Source of the DNA: Rhizorhabdus wittichii RW1
Lineage (GTDB): Bacteria > Pseudomonadota > Alphaproteobacteria > Sphingomonadales > Sphingomonadaceae
Assembly (NCBI GenBank): GCA_000016765.1
Contig: CP000699.1
Location: 1,426,001-1,490,000 of the forward strand
Reading direction: 5' to 3'
DNA length: 64,000 bases
The notes under the pieces: generated by a model
What the model saw: only the letters and a program-made list of their open reading frames with translations
Told to the model about the DNA's origin: nothing
Database searches by the model: none
Program-made: the position numbers and the translations under genes
Part shown: piece after piece, positions 53,424 to 64,000 of the stretch
Layout of the letters: the number at the start of each line of letters is the position of its first letter
Numbering within the stretch: the first letter of the stretch is position 1

Positions 53424-55343
53424 TCACTGCGCCGGCGCGAACACCATCAGCAGATTGCCGGCCATGTGGCTGTACATGCCATAGCCCGAATTGATCACGA
53501 CATGGCCGTCGACGACCAGCGCGCCGGGGCCGCTCATCGAGCCGCCCTTGCCCTCGATGCCGGTGATCGTCGGCACCGGCCGGGTCGTGTCGACCTGCCA
53601 CAGCACCGTGCCGGTCGCGGCGTCATAGGCGCGGAAGGTGCCGTCGAGATGGCCGGCGAACACGACGCCGGGGATCGCCGTCACCGCCGCCGAGATGCCG
53701 GTGTCGCAGAATTTGCGGCCGGCGCAGTCTTCGGGCGCGCGGGCGTTCCAGATCACCCGGCCGGTGGCGGCGTCGATCGCATGCAGCCCCGATCCGCGGA
53801 TCGACGCGTCATAGACGCGCGCGTCGCCGGTGTCGGGCATGTCGTTGATCGGCACGAAGACGCGGGTGCCGTCGGCCGCCATGCCGAAATGCACGCCGCC
53901 CTGGGTGCCGCCATGGCCGAGCTGCCGCTGCCAGGCGATCCGCCCGCTGTCGGGATCGAGCCCCCAGGCCTCGCCCGACTTCTGGCCGATCACCAGCATC
54001 CGCCGGCCACCGCCGATCGGGATCAGCAGGGTCGAGGCGGCGACGTCATGGTCGGGGCCGTTCTCCTTGGGGCAGCTCCCCGAACCCAGCATGCAGGCGA
54101 CGTTCCAGGCGTCGCCCTTGGTGAGCTGGGTGTGCCAGAGCCGCCGCCCGGTCCTGGCGTCGACCGCGAACACCGCGTCGCTATTGTCGTCGGCGGGCGA
54201 TGAGTAATTCTCGCCCGATCCGAAATAGACCCGGCCTTGCTCCGCATCATAGGTCGGGCTGTTCCACACCGGCGCGCCCGACGGGCCGAGGATCGGGGCG
54301 TCGGCCGGATTCCTCCCCTGCTCGGTCGGCGGCTGCGGCACCGTATAGGCGCGCCAGCGGACCGCCCCGGTCGCCGGGTCGAGCGCGACCACCGATCCGC
54401 GGAAGCTGCAGCAGGCATATTTGGGATCGGCCGGCTGCGCGACCTCGAGCGAGGAGACCGGCACGTAGAGCAAGCCGCCACCCAGCGCCGGCGTGCCGGT
54501 GATCGTCGCGTCGGGATGGTCGTCGAGCTTCTCCGACCAGAGGATCTTCCCCGTGAAGGCGTCGAGCGCATAGGCGCGGCCGAGCAGGTCGCCGAAATAG
54601 AGCCGCTTCGTCGCGGCATCGGCGACGATCGCGGTGCGTATCTCGGCCGAGACGCGCCGCGTCCATTTGGTGCAGCCGCTGTCGAGGTCGAAGGCATAGA
54701 CGGTGCCGTCCTGGCTGCCGACGAACATCGTCCCCCAGCCATAGCCGGGCTGCGAGCGGGCGCGTAGCGCTCCCGGGAAGGCATAAGCCCATTTGAGCGC
54801 CAGCTTTGGCACGTCAGCGGCGGCGAGCTTCGCCATGTCGGCCGGGATGAAGCGGCGATTGTCGTGTCCCCAGCCCACCGCGCGGGGCGGGTCCTTCGCA
54901 TCGAAAGCGAGCCGCGCGCCCGTGCAGACCGGCGGCAGCTTCGGCTTCGCCTCGCCCGACAGGCGGCGGCGCGTCACGAACTCGGCGACCTCGATCCGCT
55001 GCGCCGGGGACAGCGCCGCACCCTGCGCCTTCATCACCCCGCCGGTCAGCGCGGCGACGATCGCGTCGCCCGGCATCATCGCCAGGAAGGTCGGCGACGG
55101 CGCCTTCGGCACCCCGCCTTCATGGCAGACGGCGCAATGCTCGGCGAAGATCGCCTTGCCCGGCGCGGTGGCGGGATCGACCGCGCTGGCGTCCTTCGCC
55201 TGGAAATCGTCCGTCGAGCGAATCCGGGTCTTCTCCAGCGCCTCGCTCTCGCTCACCGGCTGCCCCGTCACCGCCCCGGCGCCGATCACCGCCACCGCGA
55301 TCGCCAGCGACATTGTCGCAAGGCCACGCCCGATCCGCTGCAT
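53424..55343 (-). CDS. Cytochrome c-PQQ dehydrogenase (polyvinyl-alcohol dehydrogenase-like)
   Basis: This is a 639-residue periplasmic quinohemoprotein. A signal peptide ends near residue 28. A cytochrome c domain follows, with heme motif CAVCH (Cys70, Cys73, His74) and a possible methionine ligand in FLAMMPGDA. An eight-bladed PQQ-type propeller covers the rest (VGSQDGTVYAFDLDSG, ATGAVRWRAYTVPQPP, VIGQKSGEAWGLDPDSG, HAIDAATGRVIWNAR). A vicinal cysteine pair (KYACCSFRGS) lies in the propeller. Size and order (heme first, PQQ second) match polyvinyl-alcohol dehydrogenase of sphingomonads rather than the methanol type. Oxidation of a secondary alcohol with electrons to the respiratory chain is inferred. 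Confidence 0.85.
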   Translation of the reverse strand: MQRIGRGLATMSLAIAVAVIGAGAVTGQPVSESEALEKTRIRSTDDFQAKDASAVDPATAPGKAIFAEHCAVCHEGGVPKAPSPTFLAMMPGDAIVAALTGGVMKAQGAALSPAQRIEVAEFVTRRRLSGEAKPKLPPVCTGARLAFDAKDPPRAVGWGHDNRRFIPADMAKLAAADVPKLALKWAYAFPGALRARSQPGYGWGTMFVGSQDGTVYAFDLDSGCTKWTRRVSAEIRTAIVADAATKRLYFGDLLGRAYALDAFTGKILWSEKLDDHPDATITGTPALGGGLLYVPVSSLEVAQPADPKYACCSFRGSVVALDPATGAVRWRAYTVPQPPTEQGRNPADAPILGPSGAPVWNSPTYDAEQGRVYFGSGENYSSPADDNSDAVFAVDARTGRRLWHTQLTKGDAWNVACMLGSGSCPKENGPDHDVAASTLLIPIGGGRRMLVIGQKSGEAWGLDPDSGRIAWQRQLGHGGTQGGVHFGMAADGTRVFVPINDMPDTGDARVYDASIRGSGLHAIDAATGRVIWNARAPEDCAGRKFCDTGISAAVTAIPGVVFAGHLDGTFRAYDAATGTVLWQVDTTRPVPTITGIEGKGGSMSGPGALVVDGHVVINSGYGMYSHMAGNLLMVFAPAQ

Positions 55344-55476
55344 TCCATCCTCTCCCGGCTATCACCGCTCGTTGACGGCGGCGCGCGACTCGATCCGCCT
55401 ACAAAGAACGGTCGCGCGCCCGGGAGCAAGAAAAAACAATCATGTCTGCTTATTATTTGACGTAGCCGGGGCGCCG

Positions 55477-57609
<2,133 letters not shown>

Positions 57610-57642
57610 CGAACGGAAACCCCCTGCGGAATGCAAAGAAAA

Positions 57643-57671
57643 AGAGCCGCGAGCGTAACGCCCGCGGCTCT
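57643..57671 (-). terminator. Terminator of the rpsM-rpsK-rpoA-rplQ operon
   Basis: The arms at 57643-57651 and 57663-57671 form a GC stem on the minus strand, followed by TTTTTCTTT. It lies 54 bp after the rplQ stop. Confidence 0.9.
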
Positions 57672-57724
57672 CTTTGCAATGACTTGCTCTATCATCCCAC
57701 TCCGCAAAGGAGCGGAGGATGCGA

Positions 57725-58147
57725 TCAGGCCGCCTCGGCGACATCCTCGTCGGTCTCGACCGGACCCGAGTCCTGGCCCTTGGCCGAAACGTCGCGGTCG
57801 ACGAACTCGATGATCGCCATCGACGCAGCGTCCGAGGCGCGGATGCCGGCCTTGACGATGCGGGTGTAGCCGCCGTTGCGCGAGGCGTAGCGCTCGGCCA
57901 GGACCTCGAACAGCTTCTTGAGCTGGGTGTCGTCCTGCAGGCGCGCATGGGCGAGACGGCGATTGGCGAGGCCGCCCTTCTTGGCGAGCGTGATCAGCTT
58001 CTCGACATAGGGGCGAAGCTCCTTCGCCTTGGCGAGCGTGGTCAGGATCTGCTCATGCTTGATGAGCGCCGCCGACTGGTTGCGGAACAGGGCGGTACGA
58101 TGGGAAGCGGTCCGCTGAAGCTTACGACCGCCAACGCGATGGCGCAT
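57725..58147 (-). CDS. rplQ: 50S ribosomal protein L17
   Basis: This is a 140-residue large-subunit protein at the end of the alpha operon. It has the conserved [20 protein letters not shown] and [20 protein letters not shown]. An acidic C-terminal extension ([20 protein letters not shown]) is longer than in E. coli L17 (127 residues) but common in alphaproteobacteria. It is the last gene before a strong terminator. Confidence 0.98.
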   Translation of the reverse strand: MRHRVGGRKLQRTASHRTALFRNQSAALIKHEQILTTLAKAKELRPYVEKLITLAKKGGLANRRLAHARLQDDTQLKKLFEVLAERYASRNGGYTRIVKAGIRASDAASMAIIEFVDRDVSAKGQDSGPVETDEDVAEAA

Positions 58148-58195
58148 GATGATTTCCTTCGTTCGTCAGAGGGCCGTGTGAGGTACCCCAAGCCA

Positions 58196-58291
58196 GGCGG
58201 TGTGACAGGGCCACCGCCCAAAACCCGTCCTCATGATCGTGGGAGATCGAAGACCTCCCCTGCCTCATGAGATCCCGGCCTCCGCCGGGAT
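58196..58291. repeat. Hairpins in the rplQ-rpoA spacer
   Basis: The 176-bp gap between rpoA and rplQ, unusually long for this pair, contains two stems. One is GGCGGTG/CACCGCC (58196-58202 with 58212-58218), the other ATCCCGGC/GCCGGGAT (58272-58279 with 58284-58291). The second is followed by GACG and resembles the dispersed palindromic family (an ATCCCGG core followed by GACG). No gene is seen here. Confidence 0.6.
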
Positions 58292-58323
58292 GACGTCCCG
58301 GCGCGCAATCGCGCGCCAGGACA

Positions 58324-59385
58324 TCAGAACTCCTGTTCGAGCTTCTTGGCCATTTCCTCGATGTTCTCCGGCGGCCAGCCCGGGATTTCCATGCCCAGGC
58401 GGAGGCCCATCGAAGCGAGGACTTCCTTGATCTCGTTGAGCGACTTGCGGCCGAAGTTCGGCGTGCGCAGCATCTCGGCCTCGGTCTTCTGGACCAGGTC
58501 GCCGATGTAGATGATGTTGTCGTTCTTGAGGCAGTTGGCCGAACGGACCGACAGCTCGAGCTCGTCGACCTTCTTGAGCAGGTAACGGTTGAGCTGGTTG
58601 GCGTCGCCTTCCGGCTCGCCCGCAGCGCCGCCCGCGGCGCCGGCGCCCGCGGCCGGAGCCGAGATCGCCATGCCGTCGTCGAAGTGGACGAAGAGCTGGA
58701 GCTGGTCCTGCAGGATGCGCGCCGAATAGGCCAGCGCGTCTTCCGGCGTGACGGTGCCGTCGGTCTCGATCGTCAGCGTGAGCTTGTCATAGTCGAGCTC
58801 CTGACCGACGCGGGTGTTCTCGACCTTGTAGGCGACCTGGCGGACCGGCGAGTAGAGCGCATCGACCGGGATCAGGCCGATCGGCGCGTCGACCGGACGG
58901 TTGGCGGCGGCGGTGACATAGCCCTTGCCGACGTCGGCGGTCAGTTCCATGTTCAGGGTCGCGCCGTCGTCGAGGTGGCAGATCACCAGGTCGGTGTTCA
59001 TCACCTCGATGTCGCCCGAAGCAGCGATCATGCCCGCGGTGACCTCGGCCGGGCCGGTCGCCGAGAGCTGAAGGCGGCGGGGGCCGTCGCCCTGCATCTT
59101 GAGCGCGATCTGCTTGACGTTGAGGACGATGTCGGTGACGTCCTCGCGAACGCCCGCGAGGCTCGAGAACTCGTGCAGCACGTTCTCGATCTTGATCGAG
59201 GTGACGGCGGCGCCCTGCAGCGAGGACAGCAGCACGCGACGCAGCGAGTTGCCGAGCGTCAGGCCGAAGCCGCGCTCCAGCGGCTCGGCGACGAAGGTCG
59301 CCTTGCGCTTGCCATCGCCGCCCGACTTCTTTTCGAGGCCGTTCGGCTTCTTGAGTTCCTGCCAGTTCTTTGCGTTGACAGCCAC
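58324..59385 (-). CDS. rpoA: DNA-directed RNA polymerase subunit alpha
   Basis: This is a 353-residue alpha subunit. The N-terminal assembly domain shows [40 protein letters not shown] and [20 protein letters not shown]. The C-terminal domain ([40 protein letters not shown]) binds UP elements and activators. The interdomain linker is a stretch of Ala/Gly residues ([20 protein letters not shown]), longer than in E. coli. It lies between rpsK and rplQ as expected. Confidence 0.98.
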
Positions 59386-59467
59386 TGTGTTCCCCTCGGG
59401 GTATGGCAGGCGCGGGAGGCAACCTGCCGGATAAACGGAGAGCGGGGGCCGAAGCCCCCACGCCGGA

Positions 59468-59857
59468 TCAGACGCGGCGGCGCTTCGACGGACGCACGCC
59501 GTTGTGCGGGATCGGCGTCACGTCGCGGATCGACGTGATGTGGAAGCCGACCGCCTGCAGCGCGCGGAGCGCCGACTCACGGCCCGAACCGGGGCCCTTC
59601 ACCTCGACCTCGAGCGTGCGGACGCCGTGCTCGGCGGCCTTCTTGCCCGCGTCCTCGGCCGCGACCTGGGCGGCGTAAGGGGTCGACTTGCGGCTGCCCT
59701 TGAAGCCCATCATGCCGGCCGACGACCAGGCGATCGCATTGCCCTGCGCGTCGGTGATGGTGATCATGGTGTTGTTGAAGCTGGCGTTCACATGCGCGAC
59801 GCCGGCGGTGATGTTCTTGCGCTCGCGACGGCGAATGCGCTGGGGTTCACGTGCCAT
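59468..59857 (-). CDS. rpsK: 30S ribosomal protein S11
   Basis: This is a 129-residue small-subunit platform protein. It has the conserved [40 protein letters not shown] and the C-terminal [19 protein letters not shown]. The order rpsM-rpsK-rpoA-rplQ is normal. The spacer to rpsM is 62 bp. Confidence 0.98.
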   Translation of the reverse strand: MAREPQRIRRRERKNITAGVAHVNASFNNTMITITDAQGNAIAWSSAGMMGFKGSRKSTPYAAQVAAEDAGKKAAEHGVRTLEVEVKGPGSGRESALRALQAVGFHITSIRDVTPIPHNGVRPSKRRRV

Positions 59858-59919
59858 CTTATCCGTATCCTACATCAAGGAGCGAGCGTCGCGGCCGATC
59901 GGCCCGACGCTCAAGCCCA

Positions 59920-60288
59920 TTACTTCTTCTTGCCGGCGATCGGCTTGGCCTTGCCCTTGCGGGTGCGCGCATTGGTGTGCGTGCGCTGGCCGCGGACCGG
60001 AAGGCCCTTGCGATGACGCAGGCCGCGATAGCAGGCCAGGTCCATCAGGCGCTTGATGTTCATCGCCACCTGGCGACGCAGGTCGCCCTCGACGGTGTAG
60101 CCGGCGTCGATCGCCTCGCGGATCTGGAGGACTTCCTGATCGCTGAGGTCCTGGACGCGGCGCTGCGGCTCGATGCCCAGCTTGGCGGTGATTTCCTTGG
60201 CCTTGGCCGGGCCAATGCCGTGAATGTAGGTCAGCGCGATTTCGACGCGCTTGTTGGTCGGGATATTGACACCCGCAATACGTGCCAC
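59920..60288 (-). CDS. rpsM: 30S ribosomal protein S13
   Basis: This is a 122-residue small-subunit head protein with [40 protein letters not shown] and the C-terminal [19 protein letters not shown]. The start is GTG 60288 with AGGAG about 10 bases upstream; this gives the universal ARIAGVN N-terminus. secY and adk usually lie just upstream, but here a 287-bp gap with no gene, then an acyltransferase, gdhA and a small ORF separate it from adk. Confidence 0.97.
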   Translation of the reverse strand: MARIAGVNIPTNKRVEIALTYIHGIGPAKAKEITAKLGIEPQRRVQDLSDQEVLQIREAIDAGYTVEGDLRRQVAMNIKRLMDLACYRGLRHRKGLPVRGQRTHTNARTRKGKAKPIAGKKK

Positions 60289-60575
60289 TGTGCTATTCTC
60301 CTGCTCCACGGGGCGGTTGGCTGGCCGCCCCATCTCGACGCTCGCCCCGTCGGACCGGGGCCGCCTCCCACCACGCAAGAAGCACGGCACGCGCACGAAG
60401 CGGTACCGGGCAAAGCGGCGTGGGAACGGGGGTCACTAATGCGGCCGATCGCGCCTGTCAACCGGCCGGCGCGATTCGCGGCCGGATCGCGACGACCCGT
60501 TCCGTCCGCATTGCCCTTGAACCCGGCCCGAAGGCAAGGCATCCCCGACGCGGGAGCGACAACGGGTTCGGATCG

Positions 60576-61706
60576 ATGGACAGGATGCTGGTTCCGGCCG
60601 ACCGGGGGCGCTTCTACCGGAACAATTTCGACGCGCTGCGACTCGCCATGGCGCTGCTCGTGGTCTTCTCGCACAGCTTCGCGCTGCGCTTCGGGACCGA
60701 AGCGTTCGAGCCGGTCTCGCTCGCCACCAACGGCTATTACAATGCCGGCCATGTCGGCGTCTGGGGCTTCTTCATCGTCAGCGGCTTCCTGATCGCGCAC
60801 AGCCATGAGCGCTCGCGCTCGATCGGCGGCTATGCGGCGAAACGGGTGCGGCGCATCTACCCCGCCTATCTGGTCGCCACCGCGATCTGCGCCTTCGTCG
60901 TGACGCCGCTGTTCGCCCCGCCGGGCTTCGCGCTGACCGCCGCGGAGGCGGCGCGGACGATCAGCGCGAACCTGCTGCTGGCCAATCATTTCCCCCTGCC
61001 CGACCTGTTCGCCGCCAACCCGGTCCACGCGGTCAACGGCTCGCTGTGGAGCATCAGGTTCGAGTTCCTCTGCTATGTCGGGGTCGCGCTGCTCGGCGTG
61101 CTGGCGCTGCCGCTGCGTCGATGGGCGGTGCCGCTGATCTATGTCGCCGTCGTCGCCACCTGGTGCTGGCTCGACCTCACCGGCCGCAAGCCGGGCGGCC
61201 CTGCCCTCGTCGCCGACGTGATCGGCTGGCCCTATATGTGGTTCCGGGTGCTGCCCAACTTCCTCGCCGGGATGATCGTCTACCTGCATCGGGATAATAT
61301 CCCGCGCTCGACGCCGCTGCTGCTCGCGGGCCTCGCCGCCTGCTTCCTGGGCTTCCATCTCGGCGGACATGGACCGGCCGGGATCGTCGCGGCGCATGTC
61401 CTCGCGCCGCCGGTGATGGCCTATCTGGTCTTCTGGATCGCCTTCCATCCGCGCATCGACCTCAGCCGGGCGGCGCGGTTCGGCGATATCTCCTACGGAA
61501 CCTATCTCTACGCCTATGTCATCCAGCAGATGCTGGTCGCCCAGGCGGCGGCCCTGCCCTTCCCGCTGTTCGTGCTGGCGTCGATGCTGCTCGCGCTGGC
61601 CGCGGGCGCGCTGAGCTGGTGGCTGGTCGAGCGGCACTTCCTCGACCATGGGCGACGGCCCGCCGAGCACCGGCCCGAAAGAAAGGAGGCGCCCGCTCTT
61701 CCCTGA
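60576..61706 (+). CDS. Acyltransferase family 3 (OafA/YrhL-like) membrane protein
   Basis: This is a 376-residue integral membrane O-acyltransferase with about ten hydrophobic segments. It begins FYRNNFDALRLAMALLVVFS, followed by the histidine of HSFALRFG, the probable catalytic residue. GVWGFFIVSGFLIAHSHERS and AAKRVRRIYPAYLVATAI are characteristic. Such enzymes acetylate surface polysaccharide or lipids. ATG 60576 or 60585 are possible. It is transcribed opposite to the ribosomal genes and lies where adk and rpsM would normally be adjacent. The last codons lie within a bidirectional terminator. Confidence 0.9.
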   Translation: MDRMLVPADRGRFYRNNFDALRLAMALLVVFSHSFALRFGTEAFEPVSLATNGYYNAGHVGVWGFFIVSGFLIAHSHERSRSIGGYAAKRVRRIYPAYLVATAICAFVVTPLFAPPGFALTAAEAARTISANLLLANHFPLPDLFAANPVHAVNGSLWSIRFEFLCYVGVALLGVLALPLRRWAVPLIYVAVVATWCWLDLTGRKPGGPALVADVIGWPYMWFRVLPNFLAGMIVYLHRDNIPRSTPLLLAGLAACFLGFHLGGHGPAGIVAAHVLAPPVMAYLVFWIAFHPRIDLSRAARFGDISYGTYLYAYVIQQMLVAQAAALPFPLFVLASMLLALAAGALSWWLVERHFLDHGRRPAEHRPERKEAPALP

Positions 61707-61724
61707 GCGGACGCCTCCCTTTCT
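61680..61724. terminator. Bidirectional terminator between acyltransferase and gdhA
   Basis: A long imperfect stem (GAAAGGAGGCG at 61681-61691 with CGCCTCCCTTTC at 61712-61723, inner stem CCGCTC/GAGCGG at 61693-61698 and 61705-61710) lies between convergent genes, with A and T runs on its flanks. Confidence 0.75.
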
Positions 61725-61745
61725 CAACCGATGATGATCGGACGG

Positions 61746-63107
61746 TCAGACCACGCCATAGGCGAGCATCGCGTCGGCCACCTTCTTGAAGCCGGCGATG
61801 TTGGCGCCCTTCACATAGTCGACATGGTCGGTCCCGGCGGAGCCGCCATATTCGACGCAGCGCGCATGGATGCCCTGCATGATGTCGACCAGCAGGCGCT
61901 GCAGCTCCTCTTCCTTCCACGAGATGCGCGCCGAGTTCTGGCTCATCTCGAGGCCGGACACCGCGACGCCGCCGGCATTGGCGGCCTTGCCCGGAGCGAA
62001 CAGGATCTTGGCCTTCTTGAAGACATGGGTGCCTTCGAGGGTGGTCGGCATGTTGGCGCCTTCCGAGACCGCGAAGCAGCCGTTCTTGACCAGCGTCTTC
62101 GCCTCTTCCTCGTTCAGCTCGTTCTGGGTCGCGCAGGGCACCGCCACGTCGCACTCGACGCCCCACGGGCGGGCGCCGTTGCCATGGAACTCGGAGCCCT
62201 TGAACTCCTTCACATATTCGGAGATGCGGCCGCGCTTGCGGGTCTTGAGGTCCTTGACCCAGTTGACCTTGTCCTGGGTGATGCCCTCCGGATCGTAGAT
62301 GAAGCCTTCCGAGTCCGACAGGGTCAGCACCTTGCCGCCGAGCTGGTTGATCTTCTCGGCCGCATGGGTGGCGACATTGCCCGACCCCGAGATGACGGCG
62401 TTGAGGCCGACCAGGTCCTTGCCCTTGGTCTTGAGCATTTCGTGCAGGAAGTAGACCGCGCCATAGCCGGTCGCCTCGGTACGGATCAGCGAGCCGCCAT
62501 ATTCGAGGCCCTTGCCGGTCAGCACGCCGGTGAACTCGTTGGTCAGGCGCTTGTACTGGCCGAACATGTAGCCGATCTCGCGGCCGCCCACGCCGATGTC
62601 GCCGGCGGGGACGTCGGTGTCCGCGCCGATGTGGCGATAGAGCTCGTTCACGAAGCTCTGGCAGAAGCGCATCACCTCGTTGGTGCTCTTGCCCTTCGGG
62701 TTGAAGTTGGAGCCGCCCTTGCCGCCGCCCATCGGCAGGCCGGTCAGCGCGTTCTTGAAGGTCTGCTCGAAGGCGAGGAATTTGAGGACGCTCTCGGTCA
62801 CCGACGGGTGGAAGCGGATGCCGCCCTTGTAGGGCCCGATCGAGTTGTTGTTCTGGACGCGCCAGCCACGCTGCACGCGGATATTGCCCTTGTCGTCCTC
62901 CCAGCAGACGCGGAAGCTGATCACCCGATCCGGCTCCGCGATGCGGCGGAGGATCTGGTACTTATGATATTCTTCCTTGTCGGCGATGAAATCGAAGATG
63001 TCCTCCGCGACCTCGGTGACGGCCTGGACGAACTCCGGCTGACCGGGATTACGCTTCTTCACCCCCTCGACGAAACTCGCGAGGTCGACATGATCGGAAA
63101 CGGCCAT
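61746..63107 (-). CDS. gdhA: NADP-specific glutamate dehydrogenase
   Basis: This enzyme assimilates ammonia by reductive amination of 2-oxoglutarate. The 453-residue hexameric class has the substrate site KFLAFEQTFKNALTGLPMGG, then GKGGSNFNPKGKS. VPAGDIGVGGREIGYMFGQY, the nucleotide fold VISGSGNVATHAAEKINQLG and PCATQNELNEEEAKTLVKNG follow. Length and motifs fit the E. coli-type NADP enzyme (447 residues), not the large 180-kDa form. ATG 63107 was chosen with AGGGGAAT upstream. It is a metabolic insertion between adk and rpsM. Confidence 0.96.
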   Translation of the reverse strand: MAVSDHVDLASFVEGVKKRNPGQPEFVQAVTEVAEDIFDFIADKEEYHKYQILRRIAEPDRVISFRVCWEDDKGNIRVQRGWRVQNNNSIGPYKGGIRFHPSVTESVLKFLAFEQTFKNALTGLPMGGGKGGSNFNPKGKSTNEVMRFCQSFVNELYRHIGADTDVPAGDIGVGGREIGYMFGQYKRLTNEFTGVLTGKGLEYGGSLIRTEATGYGAVYFLHEMLKTKGKDLVGLNAVISGSGNVATHAAEKINQLGGKVLTLSDSEGFIYDPEGITQDKVNWVKDLKTRKRGRISEYVKEFKGSEFHGNGARPWGVECDVAVPCATQNELNEEEAKTLVKNGCFAVSEGANMPTTLEGTHVFKKAKILFAPGKAANAGGVAVSGLEMSQNSARISWKEEELQRLLVDIMQGIHARCVEYGGSAGTDHVDYVKGANIAGFKKVADAMLAYGVV

Positions 63108-63236
63108 AGAATATTCCCCTGCTCCTAGGACCCGCGCCCCGGTGCGTTGGGACTCGGCATCCGTAACGACAGGCATCCCGCGATTCCGGGATGTGAGCAA
63201 GGATTTTCCGTAGAGCGCGCGGGTTCGCCCGAGGCC

Positions 63237-63449
63237 TTACCAGTGGCCCCAGAACTCGAATATGTGGTCGATCGGCGTTACCGGCCCGCCAAGCCCGAGC
63301 AACAGGATGATGGCGACGATCAGCAGCAGCCACGCCCAGCGCGCGGCCCGGCGGACAAGACCGAAGAAGAAGGTCAGCCACGCCATGGCTTCTCGGCGGG
63401 CCGCGGAGGTCCGCCGCCGCCGTCTGCGCCTGACCGGTTGCCGTTCCAT
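63237..63449 (-). CDS. Possible small membrane protein
   Basis: This is an ORF of 70 residues from ATG 63449, or 49 residues from ATG 63386. It has an Arg-rich N-terminus, then a hydrophobic helix (ARWAWLLLIVAIILLLGLGG) and a short polar end PVTPIDHIFEFWGHW. A clear ribosome site is lacking for either start (GAGAAG lies near 63391 for the shorter form). The ordered helix and end suggest a real small membrane protein, but it is the least certain gene in the list. No function known. Confidence 0.45.
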   Translation of the reverse strand: MERQPVRRRRRRRTSAARREAMAWLTFFFGLVRRAARWAWLLLIVAIILLLGLGGPVTPIDHIFEFWGHW

Positions 63450-63503
63450 GATCGTGCGAACATGCACGAAATATGGCGAAAGCCAAAGCGCTTAAAACAA
63501 GCG

Positions 63504-63531
63504 GCCCGCCACGGCATCGGCCGTGACGGGC
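63504..63531 (-). terminator. Terminator after adk
   Basis: A 12-bp stem with one mismatch (63504-63515 with 63520-63531) and a 4-base loop is followed on the minus strand by CGCTTGTTTT. It is 7 bp after the adk stop, so adk is not read into the downstream genes. Confidence 0.85.
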
Positions 63532-63537
63532 GCTCGC

Positions 63538-64000
63538 TCAGTTGTCGAGGATAGCGGCGATCGCCGCCGAGACATCGGCCATGTCGGCCATGCCGTCGAC
63601 GCGCCGGACCAGGCCGCGCGCCTCGTAGACCGGCAGGATCGGCGCGGTCTTGGCCCGATATTCGGCCATGCGGGTCCGCACCGTCTCCTCATTGTCGTCG
63701 GGACGGCGCTTGAACTCGGCCGAGCCGCAGACGTCGCAGACCCCCGCGACCTTCGGCTGCTTGAACCGGTCGTGATAGCCCTCGCCGCAATTGGCGCAGG
63801 TGTAGCGGCCGGTGATCCGCTCGACCAGCGCGTCCTCGTCGACCTCGAGCTCGATGACATGGTCGAGCACGCGGCCGCGGCTCGCCAGGATCTCGTCGAG
63901 CGAATGGGCCTGCGCCTCGGTGCGCGGGTAGCCGTCGAAGATGGCGCCTTCCGAGGCGGCCATGCTGTCGAGCTTCTCGCCGATCAGGCCGGAGACGATC
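63538..64000 (-). CDS. adk: Adenylate kinase (C-terminal part; 5' end outside window)
   Basis: These are the last 154 residues of adenylate kinase, which interconverts ATP+AMP and 2 ADP. Visible are FDGYPRTEAQAHSLDEIL and the LID domain with four cysteines (CANCGEGYHDR and CDVCGSAEFKRRPDDNEETV). This is the long form with a probable structural zinc, unlike the Cys-free enteric enzyme. RTRMAEYRAKTAPILPVYEA follows. The N-terminal P-loop lies beyond position 64000. It is followed by its own terminator. Confidence 0.95.
   Translation of the reverse strand, partial: IVSGLIGEKLDSMAASEGAIFDGYPRTEAQAHSLDEILASRGRVLDHVIELEVDEDALVERITGRYTCANCGEGYHDRFKQPKVAGVCDVCGSAEFKRRPDDNEETVRTRMAEYRAKTAPILPVYEARGLVRRVDGMADMADVSAAIAAILDN

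Overview
The window is a GC-rich (roughly 68-70% by eye) stretch of an alphaproteobacterial chromosome. Gene content points to a sphingomonad (Sphingomonas/Rhizorhabdus type): the mdh-sucD-odhAB-lpdA order, a PVA-dehydrogenase-like PQQ protein, short 273-residue flagellins and palindromic intergenic elements beginning CGTCAY. I cannot fix the species from sequence alone. No tRNA, rRNA, CRISPR array, transposase or origin was seen.

Positions 1-20980 are a flagellar region. It holds the motA 3' end, an unusually small motB, flgA, flgM and a FlgN-like gene. A metabolic pair on the other strand follows (an EamA permease and an O-acetylhomoserine sulfhydrylase). Next come flhA-flhG-fliA, two tandem flagellin genes on the minus strand with a proline-rich membrane protein downstream, a sigma-54 activator of FlbD/FleQ type, and fliE-F-G-H-I-J-K-L closed by a strong terminator. 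Three matching sigma-28-like promoters (flgM and both flagellins) tie the local fliA/flgM switch to its targets.

Positions 21081-29201 hold two small conserved proteins and then the TCA block mdh-sucD-odhA-odhB-lpdA on the minus strand, with no sucC. Positions 29465-34069 hold an exported TPR-CHAT protein, zapE and a hotdog thioesterase.

Positions 34089-42732 are a succinate dehydrogenase locus in two parts. sdhC-sdhD-sdhA and sdhB are separated by about 5.3 kb carrying a polysaccharide-type flippase, two nucleotidyltransferases, a CDP-alcohol phosphatidyltransferase with an extra N-terminal region, and a HIT protein. This looks like a pathway for a CDP-activated polyol headgroup on a lipid or glycan. 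It is the best candidate in the window for an undescribed system.

Positions 42900-50873 hold a soluble chemoreceptor, an SDR, prmA, a sensor diguanylate cyclase with a beta-propeller periplasmic part, an EVE-domain protein, a Phd/PIN toxin-antitoxin pair with an 18-bp palindromic operator, and a YciI protein. A 64-bp tandem repeat follows, then guaA, a small exported protein, a cytochrome c/PQQ dehydrogenase and a prolyl oligopeptidase.

Positions 57643-64000 are the end of the ribosomal protein block (rpsM-rpsK-rpoA-rplQ, minus strand). It is separated from a partial adk by an acyltransferase, gdhA and a small membrane protein.
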